Of a stretch of DNA of 24,789 nucleotides, positions 17,454-24,789 are shown in pieces (position 1 is the first letter of the stretch; each line of letters opens with the position of its first letter). The DNA is from Mucidula mucida. Lineage: Eukaryota; Basidiomycota; Agaricomycetes; Agaricales; Physalacriaceae. The stretch lies in NCBI GenBank assembly GCA_015501055.1, contig JADNYV010000505.1:1-24789 (forward strand). Reading direction: 5' to 3'. A program made the position numbers and the translations under genes. Under the pieces are notes generated by a model. The model was not told where the DNA came from, did no database searches, and saw nothing but the letters and a program-made list of their open reading frames with translations.

Positions 17454-17919
17454 TAACGGGGTCTAGAGATCACCACGAGTTGGGCAAATCTGCAACTAAC
17501 TTGTGATTCAGCTCGCCTTGGGCATCTTGGTGATCGGATTCGACCGACTTGCGAGCCTAAGAAACTCGAGTCTGCCAAGAGTCTCGCACACAGATTTCAG
17601 AACATCCCGACTCGCGGCGAGTACTCGCCCATTCGTCTACTTATGTTCTTCTATGCAATCTGCTGACATATCTACCTACATTATGCCTTCTCATATGCCT
17701 TATACTTAGAAATATCAATTGTTTTATGATTTTTTACTATGTATCGTAAGATTCGGCGAGTACTCGCTGAACTCGTGTGACTCGACTCGTTCAAACTCGA
17801 GTCACTAAGACTCGAGTCACATGACGAGTGATGAACACTAGTTTAGGGTCACAAGTACTCGCCTGGCGAGTGCCGAGTCAACTCGAGTAAGTACTTGTGG
17901 TGCTCTCTAACGGGGTCTA
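17454..17919. mobile_element. 442-bp TIR element (MITE-like) in gag, with 12-bp target duplication
   Basis: The insertion 17466-17907 is flanked by the 12-bp direct repeat TAACGGGGTCTA (17454-17465 and 17908-17919). Its ends are inverted repeats, GAGATCACCACGAGT and GAGAGCACCACAAGT, with 13 of 15 matching. Taking out the insertion with one repeat copy rejoins the gag frame (D-P-V then I-T-A-C-Q-M-V), so the borders are exact. It has no coding capacity. The interior is full of ACTCG and CGAGT words (about 21), including the 14-bp palindrome GGCGAGTACTCGCC (17616-17629). It is most likely a non-autonomous DNA transposon; a 12-bp duplication is long, nearest to Mutator-like elements. Confidence 0.85.
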
Positions 17920-18600
17920 GAGCGGCAAAGTCCAACTTGAACTGATTGATGACAGCATTTATGGTGGTCCATTGCTTATCAGTGGCAGCAATAGTGTTAT
18001 TCGCCTGATCAGCATTGTACTCCTTCATGCGCCTCTCCGCTCATTTGCCTGCAATGGGACCCTTAAGGTAACTGAGGAATAATGAGACTGTTCTTTGCTG
18101 GTGGTATAACAGGCCTTGTTGAGGCAGAAGTGATTGCGGAAGTGCACAAGCCAGGTGCTAGATGTGGCGCAGTTCCCATGGTTGTTGTCAAGCTTGGCAC
18201 CGTGTTCAGAGGTGTTGGACATAGCAGGGTTAGGGGTGGGGAGATTAGACTGGGGTGGATTAGGAGGAAATAGTGAGGGTGATGGGGGATCGGGAGCAAG
18301 TGGATTAAGGCCAAGATCAATAGGGATTGGCAAGGCGGGATGGGAAACTAGGGTATGAGGTTCAGAAGCCAGGGATAATACAGGAGATACAGGTGCAGGT
18401 TCCTGGGTTTGAACCGGTTCTGGGAACAGCGGGGGTAGTGAGTAAGTGACTGGTACTGGTTGTAATGACGACTCAGTTGGGGCCTTTCTTGAGGTAGCAG
18501 CTCTCTGTTCTTGGTCTCTGCGGCTTTGCTCTAAGCGATGTTGGGCATCGACAAAGTCTTTTGAGTCAAGGTAGACTTTTTCACCATCTTCCACAGGGAT
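17920..18600 (-). pseudogene. Gag N-terminal half of gypsy element 1
   Basis: The - strand frame 18594-18025 has a charged start (D-A-Q-H-R-L-E-Q-S-R-R-D-Q-E-Q-R), a long Pro/Ser-rich linker, and then S-T-W-L-V-H-F-R-N-H-F, the start of the retrotransposon capsid domain. Beyond its stop the domain continues in another frame as M-K-E-Y-N-A-D-Q-A-N-N-T and F-K-L-D-F-A-A-L-D-P-V up to the TIR insertion. A TGA stands where the family has A-G-E-W (TGG to TGA). Confidence 0.7.
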
Positions 18601-18982
18601 GTACTAGGATTCTTTGATGTCGTCAAAGTAGGTTGTGTCCCAGTCACTGGTGGGGTTAATGATTCAGTGATTTCTGTTGGTTTTGTTAAAGACAACGCCA
18701 GGAGGAAGCAAGGGTGGAGAAGTGTCAGTGGAGAAGCACACAATGGTGAAGGCTTGTTGGTGGGTGGGCAAAGCTCACGCGAGAACTGGCAATGTTGAAC
18801 CTGTATAGCCCAAGGCAGTGCTTTGAAGTTAAGTTCTGTGGTGGTCAATGTATGGGGAGGTGGTGTATGTTTCAAACGTAAACATGTAGCTCGGGGGGCA
18901 AGATTGGCTCTGGGTTTGACTGATTGGTCAGCGGGCATGCACAAGCAAGGCAGCAAGGTGGGTGTAGAAGAGTTTGTTAAAG
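18601..18982 (-). other. Leader of gypsy element 1
   Basis: This lies between the 5' LTR end and the first gag homology. A - strand frame spans it (19019-18531) but is rich in Thr, Pro and Leu and shows no motif. Immediately beyond the LTR (18982-18971) the - strand reads CTTTAACAAACT, the position of the primer-binding site. Confidence 0.5.
18971..18982 (-). other. Possible self-primer-binding site
   Basis: CTTTAACAAACT directly follows the LTR end GACA on the - strand and does not look like a tRNA 3' end complement (no TGG start). Its reverse complement AGTTTGTTAAAG matches AGTTTGTCAAC at 12848-12838 in 9 of 10 bases, a stretch near the predicted RNA start in the LTR. Confidence 0.4.
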
Positions 18983-19144
18983 TGTCAAGGACAGAGTCCG
19001 GCGTAAACCAAACAATCATCTAAGTTGCACAAAGATGGGAGAACAATGGAGACAAGAGGCAAAGATGATAATAGGGTGAGGTAGGAGCAGGTCAGGCTTA
19101 GTACAGTGCAGGGAGCTACCAAACAGTGTAGAGACAAAGTTGAC
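18983..19144 (-). repeat. Truncated 5' LTR of gypsy element 1 (162 bp)
   Basis: It matches the 3' LTR from about 12682 to 12843 at about 93% by eye, with the same end (GTCCTTGACA against GTCCTCAACA). The U3 part, including the TATA box, is missing. The copy begins at GTCAACTTTG (19144), within a few bases of where transcription is predicted to start. Confidence 0.85.
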
Positions 19145-19790
19145 GCTAGTGTTAATAAACACGCCCATTGCCTGCCATTCATTGTTTGCCAAATATGATG
19201 TGGTAATACTGATGGTCTTGCTCTGCTGAAGGAGAGCCAGAAACATATTGGTGCAATAAAGCTCGGGGTCAGACTTGACCAGAATGTCCAAGGTTTTCAA
19301 GGAGGTACTGGGCGGAACTGGATGCACCCAGCTCAACCACTCCATCAGTGGCATCCACAGATGTTCCAACGCAGGGACACAGTGCCAAAGAGTGCAACCT
19401 CCATCCATGACCTCAGAAGACCGAGTGTTGATGGGCGTGTACAAGAGGCGCCGGAGAATGGGGAAGCACAGCAACTCATCAACAAGATTGACGTAGAGTT
19501 CATATGGGATCTTGAGATCAAGACTCGCGCACCGCAACGAGACGTCCAGGAGCTAATCTAAAGCGGCGTTGCCGGCAGCTGAGGGCTTCCCAAAGTTGAT
19601 ACTGAGGTGGAGCGGGAATTCCTTTGAAAGACCAAGGACTCTGGTGAGGGCTTTGACGCCGCGCGCGCTCTGAACGGTGAATTCTACTTCTGTCCAGAGC
19701 CGCGCATCGTCGAGGATGGATTCACACCAATTCTGGCAGACTTGTGTAGCTGTCAAGAGATTGCCGAGGTTATGCAGACAATGACCTTTG
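19145..19790 (-). pseudogene. F-box gene fragment between two retroelements
   Basis: One - strand frame runs through the whole fragment. H-N-L-G-N-L-L-T-A-T-Q-V-C-Q-N-W-C comes first, then I-L-D-D-A-R-L-W-T-E-V-E-F. This is the second half of a basidiomycete F-box (pattern L-x-x-V-C-x-x-W, then D-x-x-L-W). It continues as the leucine-rich region (R-C-A-S-L-D-L-K-I-P and L-E-H-L-W-M-P-L-M-E-W). One in-frame TAG (about 19558) follows A-A-L-D, where CAG-to-TAG is the simplest change. The first part of the F-box is cut off at 19790 by the LTR of element 2, and the C-terminal part at 19145 by the LTR of element 1. F-box proteins select substrates for SCF ubiquitin ligases; this copy is dead. Confidence 0.7.
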
Positions 19791-19948
19791 TGTTAGCGAC
19801 TGACTAAGCCACGAGACTCAACCAGGTACCACAGCAAGAAACTAAGGAAGAAAGTGTTCGTGTTCGTAATGTTAGCGACTGACTAAGCCACGAGACTCAA
19901 CCAGGTACCACAGCAAGAACTTAAGGAAGAAAGCGTTCACGTTCGTAG
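19791..19948. repeat. 79-bp tandem duplication at the LTR end
   Basis: TGTTAGCGACTGACTAAGCC starts at 19791 and again at 19870. The two 79-bp units differ at about four positions. Each unit begins with the LTR terminus itself. Confidence 0.9.
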
Positions 19949-20011
19949 AACTAGGCTAGGCCAGGTGTATAAACGAGATCGGAACTAAAGTACAATGATA
20001 CTACACTACTG

Positions 20012-20019
20012 CTTATATA
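20012..20019 (-). promoter_or_regulatory. TATA box in the gypsy element 2 LTR
   Basis: TATATAAG on the - strand, within the LTR about 385 bases from its start, is the likely promoter of element 2. Confidence 0.55.
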
Positions 20020-20399
20020 CTAGTAAGTCTGTGTTTGAAGCTCCTTGTCCATACGCGTTTCCACTAGGGATGCTCCACGCCCTTGACCCAGTGTTGTATG
20101 CTACTAGTCCGTGAAACCATTAAATACGAGTGGTGACTGCATGTAAGTAATAATACTGAAACGACCATGTGTGCTACGAGTGTCGGCGGTGTGTATACAA
20201 TAGGGAGTCCATGAGGTATCGGCATGTATGATGTCATCCATGTGTTGGGCGTGTGTCCGACATGAGTACGGCTTCGTTAATGAAAAGGGGTATGATCAGT
20301 GACGAAACAGATGATGAAACGGTCCGTTGGTTGATAAGACAAGGCTCCCGATAAGATATGATAAGATGTGAAAATGTGAAAATATGGCGATTCATAACA

Positions 20400-20415
20400 T
20401 CACCCCCTCCTTAAG
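20400..20415 (-). other. Polypurine tract of gypsy element 2
   Basis: AAGGAGGGGGTGA precedes the TG start of the LTR on the - strand and overlaps the stop region of the polyprotein. Confidence 0.65.
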
Positions 20416-21100
20416 GCGCAAGTTCCATTCTGCGCCAGAGTCGCTCCATGAGGGCTGCAGAGGGTAGCGTGACGTCGAGGGGTTCGGTATCGGGCGGTGG
20501 CATGGGTCGGAATAGATATGATGGAAATTGCGACATGGGGACTTCAATGCGAGCAAGCGCGGGTGGTTTTGGCTTGTTCGGATATTGTTGGTGGAAATTG
20601 CTGATGGCTTCGTCGGCATTTTTGAGATTGCATGCCGGTTCCCATGTCTGCTTGTGTGTGCCATAACCCTTCCAGTGAACCTTGTATTGAAAACCCCCGC
20701 GGTACTTCCGGGAATTCACCACTTTCTCGACCTCCCATTCCGGTTCGGCTCCTTCCAGCACAGGTGGTGGACGCGTGTCTCGGGGTTGCGTCGGAAATTG
20801 CGGCTCGTGGTAAGGCGTCAGCAGGGCCTCATTGAACACGGGATGAATGCTTTTCCACGTGTGAGGAATCTGGAGCTTGTAAGAGCTCGTCCCGACTTTC
20901 TTGATCACTTTGAACGGCCCGAATCGTTTGTCATCGAGCTTCTTCATTGGTCGATCCGTGCTGAGATTCGTCCCTTCCAGCCATACTCTGTCGCCTTCCT
21001 TGTACTCTACTGCCTCTGTTCGCTTCCTGTCATAAAACCGTTTCATGTCCTCTTTTGCCATCTTCAATGCTGACCCCACTTCATCCCATGTCTTCCTCAT
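20411..21100 (-). pseudogene. Integrase C-terminus with chromodomain, element 2
   Basis: A 229-codon frame carries F-Y-D-R-K-R and G-D-R-V-W-L-E-G, then the GPY/F-type module R-F-G-P-F-K-V-I-K-K-V-G and H-P-V-F-N-E-A-L-L. Next is a chromodomain: E-W-E-V-E-K-V-V-N-S-R, Y-K-V-H-W-K-G-Y and T-W-E-P-A-C-N-L, ending I-S-N-F-H-Q-Q-Y-P. All aromatic cage positions (Y, W, W) are present. The tail of about 60 residues ends at TAA or TAG near 20411. It belongs to the polyprotein, so the internal ATG is not a real start. Confidence 0.8.
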
Positions 21101-21125
21101 GCCGTCGGCAAACTCCTGCGCAGTC

Positions 21126-21830
21126 TCATTTCTTGATGCCGTTTTGGAGCGGTGCCTTTGTAGGGATGTCTGCCCATGTCTGCGAAGAACGGAGTGACTT
21201 TGGTCGCTGAGTGAACTCGATCGTTGTAAACGAATTCAGCAGAGGGTAGCCATTCATGCCAGTCGTTCTGATGGATAGTTGACGAATAACCGTAAGAAAT
21301 GTTCTATCTCTTGGTTCAACCGTTCCGTCTGTCCCATTTGCCTGTGGATGATAGCCGTTGTAAAGTTTCCTGTATGCCCAACAACCGGTACAATCCTTCA
21401 TGAAACGCGAGTGATATTGTGGACCGCGATCATGTATCATCTGTCGTGGCATCCCATGTATGGGGAAAATGCAATCACGGTAAATGCGGGCCATGCCTTC
21501 TGACGTCAGAGTGGTGTGTGTCGGTATGATACGTAATCGCTTGGTGAAATGGTCCACAAATGTGCTGATCGCGTTGTATCCTCCTGATTCCGGCAGCTCT
21601 CCAATCATGTCCGTCCCTACTATCTCCCATGGCTCGCTTGGCACATCAATAGGATGAAGAGGTGCAGCCGGCTTCGTGCGATGTGACTTTGTACCTGACA
21701 TTTTTGACACCCTTCTACGTATTCACGGACGTCTGGCTGATTCCTGGCCACCAATAGGTACGTGTAATCAGCTCGAGGGTCTTGTATCGTCCGGGATGCC
21801 CTGCAAGCTGTGCTCTGATGCATTCCGATA
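21126..21830 (-). pseudogene. Integrase core and zinc region, element 2
   Basis: The H2C2 region reads A-G-H-P-G-R-Y-K-T-L-E-L-I-T and Y-W-W-P-G-I, then shifts frame. The core has E-I-V-G-T-D-M-I-G-E-L-P (first Asp present), T-F-V-D-H-F-T-K, F-P-I-H-G-M-P-R and H-D-R-G-P-Q-Y-H (second Asp present), then G-Y-H-P-Q-A-N. After a one-base shift the expected G-Q-T-E-R-L-N-Q-E-I-E-H is read in another frame, so the catalytic Glu is also encoded. Damage is by indels, with the catalytic triad conserved. Confidence 0.8.
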
Positions 21831-22440
21831 ACTTTTCCCGCAATTCCTTGTCCTTGTATGTAAATACATCCTTCCACATAATAAGTCCATTTTCCTTCTC
21901 TTCCCATCCTTTTTCTTTGTTTTCTAATGCTTTTTGTACGTATCTGTCTTTGTTCCTTTTCTTTGTTTGATTTTGTTAAGTAATTCGTCCTCCGGTGTAT
22001 CTACTGTATGTAAAGAAAATTGAATTTGTGAAATAAAAAACTCCGGCTTGAGCAAAACAACGTTTTCGTTATCTTTTTCCCCTTCTCAAGGCCTGTCATC
22101 CTTGACAAGGCATCAGCTTTCCCATGTCTTGCCCGGCTTGTGAATCATCTGTATGTCATATCCGCAACTCCGTAACCCATCTCGCCTGCTCCGATTCAAC
22201 TTCTGTGGCTTCCGGAAGTACTGGAGTTTTGATGATCGGTAAAAACCTCCACTGTCTCCTTAGCGCCTAGGAGATATTGCCGCCAGTCGTCGATCGAGTC
22301 CATAATAGCCATCATTCTTTGTCGTAGATCTCATAATTGCGCTCTACTTCGTTCAGCGCGCGAGACGAAAGGCTACTGGTCTCCATTTTCCGTCAACCAA
22401 CTGGGAAAGAACCGCCCCGTTGCATAGTTCGAGGAGTCTG
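21831..22440 (-). pseudogene. RNase H region of element 2
   Basis: Split over frames, the - strand shows S-R-A-L-N-E-V-E-R-N-Y-E-I-Y-D-K-E (about 22330-22380), T-D-H-Q-N-like and N-R-R-Q-A-R-W-V-T-E-L-R, and L-S-R-M-T-G-L-E-K near 22090, the standard gypsy RNase H layout. About every 50-100 bases the frame changes by one. No substitution stops dominate. Confidence 0.6.
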
Positions 22441-23230
22441 CCTCGACTCGAAACTTGCCGTCGTCGGTGGTACGATCAGAACGGGTTCTTCCGTCATCCT
22501 CCGTTTCAACTCCTCAAACGCCTCGTGCTGCTCCATGCCCCAAACCCACTCGCCCTTCCCGGTTAGCGATGTCAATGGCTTCGCTACTCCCGCAAATCCC
22601 CGGATGAAACGTCGGTAAAAGTTGCAGAAGCCCAGGAATGACTGTACTTCCTTCTTCTTCGTCGGCTCCTTCCATTCCTTCACTACGGCCACTTTTGCCG
22701 GATCCATCTTCACTTCTCCTCCTCCAACAATAACTCCCAAGTAATCTACAGTATGTGCCTCAAAACTACATTTCTCGGGTTTTAAATACAGCTTATTTAC
22801 TCGTAATATCTCCAATACCTTTCGTACAATCTGTCTATGCTCCTGAGAGTGTTCGTAAAGATAAGTATATCGTCCAGGTAAACTATAACATGTCCGCCGT
22901 CAATCAACTCCTTCAAGATGTGATTCATGAACGATTGGAACGTTGCCGGCGAGTTTGTGAGTCCGAAAAACATACTGAGGCTCGAACAGCCCTCGGTTTG
23001 TTCTAAACGCCGCTTTCCACTCATCACCATCTTTGATCCGGATGTTATTGTAACCCCATCGGACATCCATCTTTGTGAAACCTTTGCTCCCTTCAACTTG
23101 TCGATAAGCTCCTGATCAACGGCAAGGGTATCGGTTCTTGATTGTCATGTCGTTCAACTTCCGATAATCCTGCACTGGCCGAAGGCTTCCGTCCTTCTTC
23201 TTGACAAAGAAGAATGGTGAGCCATGGGTG
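22393..23230 (-). pseudogene. Reverse transcriptase of element 2, YLDD intact
   Basis: Pieces in different frames give [42 protein letters not shown] and V-I-V-Y-L-D-D-I-L-I-F-T (YLDD at 22869-22880). L-Y-L-K-P-E-K-C-S-F-E follows, then the long intact frame 22815-22393 with F-L-G-F-C-N-F-Y-R-R-F-I. The active-site aspartates are present. At least four one-base shifts, several at short runs of one base, break the frame. Confidence 0.85.
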
Positions 23231-23910
23231 AGATTGATGGCCGTATGCGTCCCGTGCGTATGTTTTCTTCCAGGAACTCATCTAACGCCTTCTGCTCGGA
23301 TGGACTAAGGGGATAAACCTTGCAGTCAACCGGTTTGGAACCAGGCGTAAGTTCTATCGCGTGATCCCAGGGTCTTCGCTCCGGTAACTTGTCAAAGTCC
23401 ACCTTGCTGAATACATCGGAAAATTCCTCGATGTAAGGTGCAGCAGCGGATGAAGGCTGTTGTGATCTCAGCTTTTCTCCGTTTTTGCGATAGTTGTCCC
23501 AGTCCATCCAGAACAAACGCTCTCCCTCTTCCAACTTCTCTTCTATGTCTTCTCCTTCATCTTCCGGTGAGGTGTACTCGGGTAGATAGCCGCAGCGGTC
23601 TGGGCATTGATCAAAAGTCAATGTGGATTCCGTCCAGTTGATCGTGGGGTTGTGATATCGTAGCCAATCTAGCCCCAAAAAGATACTTGTTTTGCCGAGA
23701 TTGGTGACGGCCAACTCAATCTTTTCGGCGTGATCTCCGATCTTCATCCGGACCTCCACAAAACCTTCGATTGCTCCTCCCTTGTTTAGGGTTCCATCCG
23801 CATTGTAGACAGGGAGCTTGACCGGTAACTCCTTGATCGGGAGTCCGTTCTTCTTGACAAATTCTTTATTGACACAAGAACCCGTTGCTCCACTGTCAAG
23901 AGGGCACTGT
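23154..23910 (-). pseudogene. Protease and RT N-terminus of element 2
   Basis: The protease active site L-D-S-G-A-T-G (DSGA at 23886-23897) is intact, followed by K-E-F-V-K-K-N-G-L and V-Y-N-A-D-G-T-L-N-K-G-G-A-I. The 201-codon frame from 23759 continues with I-F-L-G-L-D-W-L-R-Y-H-N-P-T-I-N-W. It then reads an acidic linker and the RT entry L-P-E-R-R-P-W-D-H-A-I-E-L and [11 protein letters not shown], where it shifts frame at about 23220. Confidence 0.8.
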
Positions 23911-24307
23911 TTCCCATTCAGAGCCTGTGTGTACGCTCTCTATGGTTACTCGGAGTTTCATGTCCTGCCCCTTTGTTCCCCGGATGTACTTCCTCGACTT
24001 TTTCAACTCCGTCACAACTTCCACCGCAGCTTCCTTTGTCAATGCTCTGATCGCCATCACCTTCTCCTCCGTCGCTTCTCTCTCTCTCCGCTCCGGCATC
24101 CATGCTCTCAAAATTCCCACTGCTCTCGGCACGTCATCCTCTCTTAGCCGTTGTGCGATCCACTCGGGCGTATTTGGCTCAAATCTTTCTTTCGCAGGTT
24201 TTGGTGGTAAAGTCGTTGATGATATTTTAGAGTTTCAGTACCCGTACTGTAAATAGAATCTGCATCTGACGACCCTTTCCTTGATGACTGCTCCGGCAGG
24301 ACTGCGT
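23911..24307 (-). pseudogene. Gag-Pol junction region of element 2
   Basis: A - strand frame (24132-23896) is rich in charged residues (E-R-R-E-R-E-A-T-E-E-K-V-M-A-I-R-A) and ends close to the protease. It looks like the N-terminal part of Pol. No known domain is present, and a stop separates it from gag. Confidence 0.4.
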
Positions 24308-24789
24308 CTACTGCGGGAGCTTCGCAAAACCCAACTCTTCGGCCAGCTTCCTCTTCTCTTCGTCATTTATTTCGGTCCATAGGCCCCGAATTGTCTGGGG
24401 TCGACCCTTCTTGGGACAGAACCTGCTGACATGGCCGTGTTCACCACAGCTGAAGCAGAGTCCCCTTCGACGTGCATTGTCATGTCCATCGGCCTGCCGG
24501 CTCCTCCATAGGTAACACCGGTGGCATCTCGTCGTGTGATCGGCGTTGGAGGTGGGTTCGTAGGATTAGCTCTCGATGTAGCCACCTGCGGAGCTTGAGG
24601 CCGGGACTGCATGCCGGACCTCTTGCTCGCCGCCCGCCTTCTCCACAGCTGATCGATCTGAAGGATCTGTGCCTTCCAATCCTTGTACTTCTCTGGCAAC
24701 CCGTCTCGGCTGCCATAGATCTGGTCGATGATCTTCTCGTTGACATTGGTCTCGAGAAGTCGCACAACAAATGCGTCATCCTCGAATAT
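24308..24789 (-). pseudogene. Gag C-terminal part with zinc knuckle, element 2 (cut by window edge)
   Basis: The frame 24765-24367 reads I-Y-G-S-R-D-G-L-P-E-K-Y-K-D-W-K, a capsid-end motif, then a Pro-rich linker. In the neighbouring frame a perfect knuckle, C-F-S-C-G-E-H-G-H-V-S-R-F-C (24416-24457), is followed by P-K-K-G-R-P and a helical tail (E-E-K-R-K-L-A-E-E-L-G-F-A-K-L) to TAG at 24308. One frame shift separates the two parts. The beginning of gag is beyond the window. Confidence 0.75.

Larger units (their letters stand above)
12682..19144 (-). mobile_element. Ty3/gypsy chromovirus, element 1 (dead)
   Basis: The order on the - strand is truncated 5' LTR, gag with zinc knuckle, protease, RT, RNase H, integrase, chromodomain, polypurine tract and complete 3' LTR. 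This is the Ty3/gypsy order with an integrase chromodomain, that is, a chromovirus. All enzymes carry stops and replaced catalytic acids. A 442-bp TIR element is inserted in gag. The element stands inside or beside an F-box gene of the same orientation. Confidence 0.9.
19791..20399 (-). repeat. 3' LTR of gypsy element 2
   Basis: On the - strand it starts TGTTATGAATCGCC at 20399 after a purine run (AAGGAGGGGGTGA) and ends GTCGCTAACA at 19791, giving the inverted termini TGTTA/TAACA. The last 79 bp are duplicated in tandem (19791-19869, 19870-19948), so without the duplication the LTR would be about 530 bp. A TATATAAG box lies at 20012-20019. Confidence 0.8.
20400..24789 (-). mobile_element. 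Ty3/gypsy chromovirus, element 2 (partial, runs off the window)
   Basis: The - strand order is gag with zinc knuckle (from the window edge), protease, RT, RNase H, integrase, chromodomain, polypurine tract and 3' LTR. The 5' LTR and gag start lie outside. Catalytic motifs of protease, RT and most of integrase are intact, but the reading frame shifts repeatedly by one base. It is a different lineage from element 1 by sequence, and richer in CpG. Confidence 0.9.

Noticed and set aside
17560..17900. Repeated ACTCG/CGAGT words considered as a CRISPR-like or satellite array
   Set aside because: There is no regular repeat-spacer period, the words occur in both orientations, and the stretch has TIRs and a target duplication, so it is a transposon.
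18400..18420. GGTTTGAACCGG, considered as a tRNA B box
   Set aside because: No A box or cloverleaf can be drawn around it, and it lies within gag of element 1.
12525..19182. Two similar - strand protein frames near 12525-12920 and 18985-19182 that look like a duplicated leucine- and serine-rich protein
   Set aside because: They are translations of the repeated LTR sequence of gypsy element 1 and are not genes.
23818..24256. + strand open frames of 109-123 codons near the right end
   Set aside because: They are antisense to the protease and gag-pol junction of element 2, without any motif of their own.

Overview
The window looks like a piece of a basidiomycete (probably Agaricomycetes) genome. 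The evidence is short spliceosomal introns (one GC-AG, one GT-AG of about 80 bp), remnants of gene families common in these fungi (a short-chain dehydrogenase, a microsomal P450, an F-box protein), and two chromodomain Ty3/gypsy elements plus a Ty1/copia element. It is an accessory, transposon-dominated region. I found no intact gene of recognised function, no tRNA or rRNA, no CRISPR array and no intact transposon.

Layout: 1-1960 has no confident gene, only two possible short exons and a 24-bp perfect palindrome. 1980-2938 holds the best gene candidate, a spliced leader without any ATG and a 199-residue protein carrying a duplicated 18-residue motif. 2979-3695 holds probable exons of an unrecognised protein. 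4441-5668 is a decayed short-chain dehydrogenase (SDR) on the + strand that still shows introns. 5670-6390 is empty. 6394-11228 is a rearranged Ty1/copia locus: a + strand element (LTR at 6530, gag, protease, integrase, RT/RNase H pieces), an insertion where the RT core should be, and then its own 3' end (RNase H, polypurine tract, LTR start) in the opposite orientation. 11291-12071 (- strand) is a P450 remnant. 12318-12681 (- strand) is the possible tail of an F-box gene.

12682-19144 (- strand) is a complete-length but dead Ty3/gypsy chromovirus (element 1). Its 3' LTR is whole, its 5' LTR is truncated, and a 442-bp terminal-inverted-repeat element sits in gag. 19145-19790 (- strand) is the middle of an F-box gene caught between two retroelements. 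19791-24789 (- strand) is a second chromovirus (element 2) running off the window; its catalytic motifs are intact but its frames are broken by small indels.

The most instructive pattern is how the elements died. The copia element and gypsy element 1 lost nearly every catalytic acid to G-to-A (C-to-T) changes, many at CpG, and are CpG-poor. Element 2 keeps its acids and its CpGs but has single-base length changes. This points to a CpG-directed or methylation-linked mutation process acting on older repeats only. Other notable signals are the inverted copia chimera, the TIR element with a 12-bp target duplication built from ACTCG/CGAGT words, a 5' LTR cut close to the predicted transcription start, and a possible self-priming site in element 1. 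I do not see a new multi-gene system; the novelty is in the repeats.
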